DNA from: Robiginitomaculum sp.
Lineage (GTDB): Bacteria; Pseudomonadota; Alphaproteobacteria; Caulobacterales; Maricaulaceae
Assembly (NCBI GenBank): GCA_002733735.2
Contig: NVWT02000002.1
Location: 182,486-188,356, forward strand
Direction: 5' to 3'
DNA length: 5,871 bases
Shown piece after piece: positions 1 through 5,871 of the stretch (the stretch's first letter is position 1; each line of letters begins with the position of its first letter). A program made the translations under genes and the position numbers. Below the pieces are notes generated by a model. The model was not told where the DNA came from and ran no database searches. It saw only the letters and a list, made by a program, of their open reading frames with translations.

Positions 1-2559
1 GATCAGCAATCAACAAATGATGCCAGTTTCATCAACTCCAATCTTTTCGGTAGCGGTGTTGCTGCAAATTTTCCCCAAGACAGTATGGCAAATTATCACG
101 ACCGGGCCAGCTATGGACAGCTTGATCTATCAAATGGATCGACGCTTGGCTGGTATCGCCCTTCTGCTGCTAGAACTGATATTGTACAAAACAGAACCGG
201 ACGCGAGGACTTGATTAGAGAGGCTATCGAGAGCTTTGATGCGGCGGGGCATGACTTTAGCCAATACGACAATAATAATGACGGCAGAATTGATTACTTT
301 CTAGTTATTTGGTCTGGGCCAGATAATGGCTGGGGTAATTTTTGGTGGGGCTATCAAACAAGCTATAGCAATTCGTCATTTGTTGTTGATGGCGTTCGAT
401 TGGGTAAATATTCGTGGCAGTGGGAATCTCGTCCTGTAGGTGGAACTTTCCACCCAAGGGTGGTAATCCATGAAACTGGGCACGCTTTGGGCTTGCCTGA
501 TTATTATGATTATGACAGCTCCGTTGGGCCAAGAGGTGGCGTTGGTGGCTTGGACATTATGCATGGTAATTGGGGCGATCATAGTTGCTTTTCCAAGTGG
601 GTTTTAGGCTGGCTTGAGCCAACTGTTATCGCCTCTGGTAGTCAGAGCATTACTTTAAGAGATTCAGGAACAACACAGGATTGTGTGGTTTTATGGCCAG
701 GTCTTGCTGTGGCAGATCATTTTTCAGAAATGTTTGTTTTTCAAAACCGCCATCGTACAGGAAATGATACTGGTTGGCCTTCTGATGGAATTCTAGCTTG
801 GCATGTTGATGCGACCTTAGCGGCTGGTGGCTTTGATTATTTGTATAATAATTCTTTTACTTCTCGTAAGTTGTTACGATTGATGGAAGCCGATGGCTTA
901 GAGGAGATTGAACAAGGCGGCTGGGGTGATGCCGGTGATTTTTACACCGCAGGTCAGGTGCTTGATCCAACTTCCAGTCCAAATACACTACAGTATTCTG
1001 GGATAACATCAGGCGTTAGTTTAAGTGCCATTCCTACGCCTTCAAATTCTATGACGGTTAATGTAGCAGTTGGCGCACAAGAAACCTTATTGGTTACACC
1101 TGAAACCAGCTTTATTAGCAGGCTTGAACCCGGTGCAGGACCAACGCTAACCAGTATCGATTATCTGCTTAGGAATTCCGGTGCAAACCCTATCGATTGG
1201 AGCGCAACGTCAAGTGTTGCCTGGATGGATATATCGCTAAGTTCCGGCACATTGGCAGCAGGGGCAACTCTCACTGTTACAGCTTCATTGAGCGCTGATG
1301 CACTTGATTTGCCAGAAGGGGTACATGCCGGAGAGTTAGTTTTTTCAAATACTACATTGGGGGTTGGTGCGTATAAACGGCCAATAGAATTTACTGTGAT
1401 TGTTCCGCCAGCAAATGATAATTTCGCTGATTCAGAATTGCTTAGTGGTGTGTCTGGCAGTGTCACTGCGAATAACCAACGTGCATCTGAAGAGGCTGGT
1501 GAGCCAAAACACGGCGGCCTTCGCAATGGTGGCAAATCTTTGTGGTGGAAATGGGTTCCGGCAACGAGCGGTGAAGTGGTAATCGACACGACTGGTAGTG
1601 ATTTTGATACAATTATGAGTGTTTATGGTGGTCGGTCTATGTCCAGGTTAACCACCATAGCTTTTAATGATGATGATGGGTTTGGTTTAACTTCAATAGT
1701 AGCATTTACCGCTCAAAGTGGGATGCCCTATTATATTGCTGTTGATGGTTATGATAAAAGCGTTGGCAACATCACTTTGAACTGGGAGCAAAGTAATACG
1801 GCTCCGGCTTTATTGTCATCAATTCTTCCAACAGCTCGTTCTGGAATTATGGGCGCACCATTAACAGCTTTTGCTTCTTTGATTAACACTGGAGCCAACA
1901 CTGCAACCGGCTGTTCAATTGCTAGGCCAGCAGGAGAAACTGCAACTTTCGAGTTCCAAACCGTAACTCCGGCAAATGTGCTTACTGGTTCGGCCGATAC
2001 GCCTGTTGATATTTTGGCAGGAGCGACCCAGAACTTCGTGTTTGGGTATACACCCAACCGGGCTATGCAGGGCGCGCAAATTGGCTTGGTGTTTGATTGC
2101 ACCAATACTTCACCAGCGCCAAGTGTGCCGGGATTAAACAGGTTTACAGTCTCTTCCGCTAATGTAGCGGTTGCGGATCTAATTTCGATTGCGGCGACCG
2201 TTTCCAATGATGGGATCATAAATATTCCCGGTGAGACAGCTACTGGTTTCTTTTCTGCTTCGGCGGTGAATATCGGCCCTGCTGCAACTATTACTGCCTA
2301 TGTTGATGATGCTGGTGCTGGATTAACTCTTGAGGCACTTATTTGCACAACCGATGCTTTTGGTGATTGCGATGCCGCGCCTGCTGCGGATGTGTCATTT
2401 ACCTTAGCAACTGACGAGGTGGTGCTACTGGCAGTTTTTGTCACTGGCCAAGGAAATGTTGTTCTTGATGCTGCAAATAGCCGCTTGTTCTTACGGTTTG
2501 ATGAAAGCTCGGTTCCTCGTGGTGCAACCAGTGTAGCAGTTCGTACTTTTGTCGATTAA
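1..2559 (+). CDS. Secreted M6-family (immune inhibitor A-like) zinc metalloprotease, 5'-truncated by the window
   Basis: The reading frame is open from base 1 to the TAA at 2557-2559, giving 852 visible residues; the ATG at 85 is internal because M6-type sequence (FPQDSMANYHDRASYGQLDL) already surrounds it. Residue numbers count from base 1. An EF-hand-like loop DNNNDGRID lies at 90-98. The zinc site HETGHALGLPD spans 157-167: H157 and H161 should bind zinc, E158 is the catalytic base, and D167 is the probable third ligand. M187 in GGLDIMHGNW is the likely Met-turn. The catalytic unit ends near 355 after GDAGDFYTAG. Next come a BACON/Ig-like domain (about 361-468), a PPC-like beta-sandwich (about 472-596, starting ANDNFADSELL, with GKSLWWKWVPATSG and YYIAVDGY) and a beta-rich tail (600-852). 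The family is secreted and degrades extracellular proteins; export is inferred, since the signal peptide is off-window. Substrate is unknown. M6 assignment is firm, while the accessory domain names rest on pattern recall. Confidence 0.93.
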   Translation, partial: DQQSTNDASFINSNLFGSGVAANFPQDSMANYHDRASYGQLDLSNGSTLGWYRPSAARTDIVQNRTGREDLIREAIESFDAAGHDFSQYDNNNDGRIDYFLVIWSGPDNGWGNFWWGYQTSYSNSSFVVDGVRLGKYSWQWESRPVGGTFHPRVVIHETGHALGLPDYYDYDSSVGPRGGVGGLDIMHGNWGDHSCFSKWVLGWLEPTVIASGSQSITLRDSGTTQDCVVLWPGLAVADHFSEMFVFQNRHRTGNDTGWPSDGILAWHVDATLAAGGFDYLYNNSFTSRKLLRLMEADGLEEIEQGGWGDAGDFYTAGQVLDPTSSPNTLQYSGITSGVSLSAIPTPSNSMTVNVAVGAQETLLVTPETSFISRLEPGAGPTLTSIDYLLRNSGANPIDWSATSSVAWMDISLSSGTLAAGATLTVTASLSADALDLPEGVHAGELVFSNTTLGVGAYKRPIEFTVIVPPANDNFADSELLSGVSGSVTANNQRASEEAGEPKHGGLRNGGKSLWWKWVPATSGEVVIDTTGSDFDTIMSVYGGRSMSRLTTIAFNDDDGFGLTSIVAFTAQSGMPYYIAVDGYDKSVGNITLNWEQSNTAPALLSSILPTARSGIMGAPLTAFASLINTGANTATGCSIARPAGETATFEFQTVTPANVLTGSADTPVDILAGATQNFVFGYTPNRAMQGAQIGLVFDCTNTSPAPSVPGLNRFTVSSANVAVADLISIAATVSNDGIINIPGETATGFFSASAVNIGPAATITAYVDDAGAGLTLEALICTTDAFGDCDAAPAADVSFTLATDEVVLLAVFVTGQGNVVLDAANSRLFLRFDESSVPRGATSVAVRTFVD

Positions 2560-2582
2560 TTGAATTTGTATTGATTTTGCCG

Positions 2583-2610
2583 TTTACTTCTTGAGCGTAC
2601 GGCTTATAGA
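2583..2610 (+). promoter_or_regulatory. Possible weak sigma-70-type promoter for sdhE-mfd
   Basis: In the 59 bp between the protease stop and the sdhE ATG, TTTACT (2583-2588) and TATAGA (2605-2610) each match four of six consensus bases and are separated by 16 bp. Transcription from here would begin about 7 bases downstream, essentially at the sdhE ATG (2619), giving a leaderless or near-leaderless message; this would fit the missing Shine-Dalgarno. Such matches are common by chance in AT-rich DNA, so this is a hint only. A short inverted repeat, GCCGT/ACGGC (2579-2583 and 2599-2603), overlaps it. Confidence 0.2.
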
Positions 2611-2618
2611 TTTTGCAA

Positions 2619-2897
2619 ATGGAACAGCGAAAAAAACGACTTAAACTACGGGCGTGGAGACGTGGAACACGAGAGCTGGATCTGATTTTCGGAACGGTTG
2701 TTGATCGTTTGCTTGATGGCCTTGATGAACAAGGCGTAACGCAAATCGAAGCTCTACTCGATGAAAACGATCTTGAGGTATATGATTGGTTTATCGGCAA
2801 AACCCCTATTCCAGAGCGTCACAATAATAAGATGATGGCAGAGTTGCAGAGATTTACAATGCTCTCAGCGAAACTTCAATTAGGGCGCACTAGCTAG
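2619..2897 (+). CDS. sdhE: SdhE, succinate dehydrogenase flavinylation (assembly) factor
   Basis: This is a complete 92-residue protein of the SdhE/YgfY/Sdh5 family (DUF339), usual length for the family. The family promotes covalent attachment of FAD to the flavoprotein subunit SdhA of succinate dehydrogenase and acts in the cytoplasm. The diagnostic RGxxE motif is R15-G16-T17-R18-E19, and the second conserved block, LLDENDLEVYDWFIGKTPIP, covers residues 46-65. The ATG at 2619 is chosen over an in-frame TTG at 2613 because ATG is the stronger start and puts the RGxxE glycine at position 16, the same as in E. coli SdhE as I recall it. No Shine-Dalgarno sequence is visible before either start. 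Its TAG stop lies 8 bp before mfd, so the two genes are very likely one operon. The sdh genes are not in the window. Confidence 0.95.
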   Translation: MEQRKKRLKLRAWRRGTRELDLIFGTVVDRLLDGLDEQGVTQIEALLDENDLEVYDWFIGKTPIPERHNNKMMAELQRFTMLSAKLQLGRTS

Positions 2898-2899
2898 GG
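2896..2899 (+). promoter_or_regulatory. Probable ribosome binding site of mfd, overlapping the sdhE stop codon
   Basis: AGGG sits six bases before the mfd ATG at 2906 and shares two bases with the sdhE TAG stop (2895-2897). Ribosomes finishing sdhE would pass directly over the mfd start region, which suggests translational coupling. The match to the anti-Shine-Dalgarno is short, but the spacing is right and no competing start fits better. Confidence 0.55.
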
Positions 2900-2905
2900 T
2901 CTAAT

Positions 2906-5871
2906 ATGGACGACGCTGTTATTGAATCTTTTGCCTCTACCGCGGGGCATTTGTTAGTTTCAGGAGCACCTGAAGGTCTTGATGCGCAAATTGTATCCGA
3001 AGCAGTATTAGATCGTAATGGATTGGGTGTTTTTGTTGCCAGAGACGATGTTCGCGCCGCAAGGTTCATTGAATGTGTCAACTTTTTTGCGCCGAACTTA
3101 AAAACCATATTCCTGCCCGGTTGGGACTGTTTGCCGTTTGATCGGGTTTCTCCATCTGCTGATATTGCAGCAAAACGATCAGCAGCCCTGTCAGAACTTG
3201 CCGTACATCACAAAGATACAGAGCCTTGCATAATCGTAACAACTGTAAATTCGTTACTACAACGGCTGCCTCCTGTTGATTTACTGGGTAAATCTAGATT
3301 TTTTGCCAAAGTTGGTCAGGAAATATCCCAAGATGAATTGCTTGGTTTTTTGCAAACTAATGGCTATGCAAGAGTTAGTAACGCAATGGAACCAGGTGAT
3401 TTTGCCATTCGTGGCGGGGTCGTTGATATTTATGCGCCGGGAACTATCGAGCCGGTAAGGCTGGATTTCTTTGGCGATACTCTTGAAGGCATTCGTAGTT
3501 TTGATCCAATTAGCCAGCGTTCAACGGGTTCTATGCAGGTGGTGGAATTAACGCCGCCAAGCGAAGTTTTATTAGCTCCTGAATATATTTCAAATTTTCG
3601 CCAAGGCTTTATTGCTGCTTTTGGTGCAGCGATTGAACGTGATCCTATTTATGATGCAGTAAGCGCTGGTGCTAGGCCGCAAGGCGTTGAGCATTGGATG
3701 CCTTTGTTTTACGAAACCACGACAACATTGTTTGATTTGTTAGGTGAAAGCCCATTATTGGTATTTGATCATTTAGTGTCCGAAGCAATACCTGAACGCT
3801 TTAAGCTTATTGAAGATTATTATTCCGCCAGAATCAACACACCTGCGGGTAAAGGCGCAATGTCAGCTCCAAAATATCGAGCTTTGCCGCCATCTAGTTT
3901 GTATTTGTTGAAAGAACAGTTAGAAAAGCAGCTAGTGCAGGTTGATTTACGAAAGCTATCGCCGTTTACACTGCCAAAAGGCGATAGGGTTGTTGATGCA
4001 AAGGCACGTGAGGGGCGTAATTTTTCCATTGAGCGGCAAAATCGTGACAGCAATGTCTTTCAATCGGTTTGCGAGTATATTGATGAGGCTCGTACCGCTG
4101 GAAAACGGGTGCTAATTGCTTGTTCTAGTAGGGGGTCGAAAGAACGATTATCGCAAGTGCTTGCCGATCATGGTTTGCGGGCTATCGCAGATGCCGACAA
4201 CTACATATCTGCTGGCAAAGCTCCGAAAACGATAGTGCAAATGCTGATATTGCCTTTAGAAAAGGGGTTTCAGACCGAATTCCAAGTGTTCCTGTGTGAG
4301 CAGGACATTTTTGGCGATAGACTTTCCAGAGGCCGGCGCAAGCGGCGAGCCAAAAACTTCATTTCCGAAGCAGGAACCCTGAGCCTAAACGATTTGGTGG
4401 TGCATGTTGATCATGGAATTGCCCGTTATGTAGGTTTGCAGACTGTGGACGTTCAAGACGCTCCACACGATTGTCTGGAGCTTGAGTATTACGGCGGTGA
4501 TCGTTTGTTTTTGCCGGTAGAGAATATCGAATTATTAAGCAGGTATGGTGGCGACACTGCCGAACATAAACTTGACCGTTTAGGTGGTTCCGGTTGGCAA
4601 GCACGCAAGGCAAAAGCCAAGAAACGTTTGTTGGAAATGGCTGGCGAGTTGATTAAAATTGCTGCTGCTAGGGAATTGAAAACAGCTGAAAAAATTCACC
4701 CCGCAGATGGAGCGTGGGAGGAGTTTTGTGCCGGCTTTCCTTATACGGAAACTGATGATCAGTTAAATGCCATTACTGATGTATTGGAAGATATGGCAAA
4801 AGGCCGGCCAATGGATCGGTTGATTTGTGGTGATGTTGGCTTTGGTAAAACCGAAGTAGCGTTACGTGCTTGTTTTGTTGCAGCGTTAAGTGGTCACCAA
4901 GTAGCAATTATAGCACCAACGACATTATTGGCGCGTCAGCATTTTGCGACATTTAGCGATCGGTTCAAAGACTGGCCAGTAAAAGTGCGACAATTATCTC
5001 GGTTAGTTCCGGCTAAACAGGCGGCTCAAACCAAGAAAGATTTGGCAGATGGTCAAGTTGATATTGTAATAGGCACGCACGCTTTGCTTTCGGACAATAT
5101 CAAATTTCGTAACCTTGGTTTGATGATTATTGATGAAGAACAGCGCTTTGGCGTTAAGCACAAGGAAAAGCTGAAAAATCTTAGAGCCAATGTGCATGTG
5201 CTAACCTTAACTGCAACTCCGATACCACGTACTTTACAAATGGCTCTTGCCGGTATTCGTGAGCTGTCATTGATTGCTACTCCGCCGGTCGATAGGCTGG
5301 CGGTACGGACATATATTTCGCCGTTTGATCCGGTAACAATACGCGAAGCATTATTGCGTGAGCGTTATCGTGGCGGTCAAAGTTTTTTTGTGGCTCCAAG
5401 GATTGCTGATTTAGAAGGAATAGAAGAGTTCTTACGTGAAAATGTACCGGAAGTTACATTTGTCGTGGCGCACGGGCAGATGCCAGGCGCTGAGTTAGAA
5501 GACATTATGACCGCGTTTTATGACGGTAAGTTTGATGTTCTGGTGTCAACGACCATAGTTGAATCTGGGTTGGACATTCCGACCGCTAACACTTTGGTTG
5601 TTTTTCGAGCAGATAGGTTTGGATTGGCGCAATTATACCAGTTACGCGGTCGGGTAGGGCGCTCAAAAGTCAGAGCCTATGCTTATTTGGCCACTCCTAA
5701 TAATTTCAAAATCACCAAATTAGCCGAACAACGACTTCGGGTGTTAAGCTCGTTAGATCATCTTGGAGCGGGCTTTACTTTGGCCAGCCATGATCTGGAT
5801 ATTCGTGGCGGTGGTAATTTGCTGGGCGATGAACAATCTGGGCAAATTCGCGATGTCGGGGTCGAATTATA
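2906..5871 (+). CDS. mfd: Mfd, transcription-repair coupling factor (ATP-dependent translocase), 3'-truncated by the window
   Basis: The frame is open from ATG 2906 to the window edge (988 whole codons), with no stop or frameshift on a full read-through. Mfd binds RNA polymerase stalled at lesions, pushes it off DNA and recruits UvrA. The N-terminal UvrB-like module (about 1-340) has VSGAPEGLDA at 18-27 where an ATPase would have a Walker A, so it lacks the lysine, as expected for Mfd, and GDFAIRGGVVDIY at 164-176. The RNA-polymerase-interacting domain is about 490-550 (LNDLVVHVDHGIARY from 494). Helicase motifs are intact: Walker A GDVGFGKT 642-649, DEEQ 743-746, TATPIPRT 769-776 and QLRGRVGRS 912-920. 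The TRG-type motif DLDIRGGGNLLGDEQSG is at 963-979. Family length is about 1150 residues, so roughly the last 160, the autoinhibitory UvrA-masking domain, lie beyond the edge. The start is supported by an AGGG six bases upstream. Confidence 0.97.
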   Translation, partial: MDDAVIESFASTAGHLLVSGAPEGLDAQIVSEAVLDRNGLGVFVARDDVRAARFIECVNFFAPNLKTIFLPGWDCLPFDRVSPSADIAAKRSAALSELAVHHKDTEPCIIVTTVNSLLQRLPPVDLLGKSRFFAKVGQEISQDELLGFLQTNGYARVSNAMEPGDFAIRGGVVDIYAPGTIEPVRLDFFGDTLEGIRSFDPISQRSTGSMQVVELTPPSEVLLAPEYISNFRQGFIAAFGAAIERDPIYDAVSAGARPQGVEHWMPLFYETTTTLFDLLGESPLLVFDHLVSEAIPERFKLIEDYYSARINTPAGKGAMSAPKYRALPPSSLYLLKEQLEKQLVQVDLRKLSPFTLPKGDRVVDAKAREGRNFSIERQNRDSNVFQSVCEYIDEARTAGKRVLIACSSRGSKERLSQVLADHGLRAIADADNYISAGKAPKTIVQMLILPLEKGFQTEFQVFLCEQDIFGDRLSRGRRKRRAKNFISEAGTLSLNDLVVHVDHGIARYVGLQTVDVQDAPHDCLELEYYGGDRLFLPVENIELLSRYGGDTAEHKLDRLGGSGWQARKAKAKKRLLEMAGELIKIAAARELKTAEKIHPADGAWEEFCAGFPYTETDDQLNAITDVLEDMAKGRPMDRLICGDVGFGKTEVALRACFVAALSGHQVAIIAPTTLLARQHFATFSDRFKDWPVKVRQLSRLVPAKQAAQTKKDLADGQVDIVIGTHALLSDNIKFRNLGLMIIDEEQRFGVKHKEKLKNLRANVHVLTLTATPIPRTLQMALAGIRELSLIATPPVDRLAVRTYISPFDPVTIREALLRERYRGGQSFFVAPRIADLEGIEEFLRENVPEVTFVVAHGQMPGAELEDIMTAFYDGKFDVLVSTTIVESGLDIPTANTLVVFRADRFGLAQLYQLRGRVGRSKVRAYAYLATPNNFKITKLAEQRLRVLSSLDHLGAGFTLASHDLDIRGGGNLLGDEQSGQIRDVGVEL

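Noticed and set aside
85..87. ATG as the start of the protease gene
   Set aside because: The frame is open back to base 1 and the residues before the ATG continue M6-type sequence, so the true start is outside the window.
1161..2219. Open frames of 142 and 156 codons on the minus strand inside the protease gene
   Set aside because: They lie wholly opposite well-conserved PPC/BACON-like coding sequence, show no recognisable domain, and have the low-complexity look of antisense shadows.
2579..2603. Inverted repeat GCCGT/ACGGC as a terminator of the protease gene
   Set aside because: The stem is only 5 bp with a 15-base loop and has no run of T immediately after it, so it is too weak to call.
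2613..2615. TTG as the sdhE start
   Set aside because: It adds only two residues, has no better ribosome binding site, and an ATG follows two codons later that aligns with the family's usual N-terminus.
2441..2800. A 119-codon minus-strand open frame across the protease-sdhE junction
   Set aside because: It is antisense to the conserved core of sdhE and to the protease end; the Ser/Arg-rich product has no recognisable features.
2906..5871. Possible frameshift or degradation of mfd
   Set aside because: Codon-by-codon reading found no stop, and all expected helicase motifs are in one frame; the gene is intact up to the window edge.
1..5871. A new defence, mobile or multi-gene system
   Set aside because: No integrase, transposase, toxin-antitoxin, CRISPR or phage-like sequence was found; two of the three genes are housekeeping and the third is a secreted protease of a known family.

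Overview
The window is almost entirely coding, all on the + strand, and carries three genes: the 3' part of a large secreted M6-family metalloprotease (1-2559), a complete small gene for the flavinylation factor SdhE (2619-2897), and the 5' part of mfd, the transcription-repair coupling factor (2906-5871, running off the right edge). There is no stretch over 300 bases without a gene. The only non-coding DNA is 59 bp between the protease and sdhE and 8 bp between sdhE and mfd.

The likely host is an alphaproteobacterium of moderate to low GC (by eye, not counted). This is inferred from the sdhE-mfd pairing, which I know as a common alphaproteobacterial arrangement, and from the Mfd sequence itself, for example GWDCLPFDRVSP near residue 72 and the GDRLSRGRRKRRAKNF stretch ahead of the RNA-polymerase-binding domain. 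I cannot assign a genus.

Region by region. (1) The protease has a HExxHxxGxxD zinc site, a Met-turn candidate and an EF-hand-like acidic loop. These are followed by a BACON/Ig-like domain, a PPC-like beta-sandwich and about 250 C-terminal residues of beta-rich sequence without a name I can give. It looks like an exported, multi-domain adhesive or degradative enzyme. Its signal peptide and start lie left of the window. (2) SdhE is a cytoplasmic factor that helps insert covalent FAD into SdhA of succinate dehydrogenase. (3) Mfd is the ATP-driven translocase that removes stalled RNA polymerase and recruits UvrA for transcription-coupled repair.

sdhE and mfd are probably co-transcribed and translationally coupled. 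The protease is probably a separate unit that happens to be adjacent. I see no mobile element, CRISPR array, RNA gene or convincing new multi-gene system. The least explained part is the C-terminal region of the protease.
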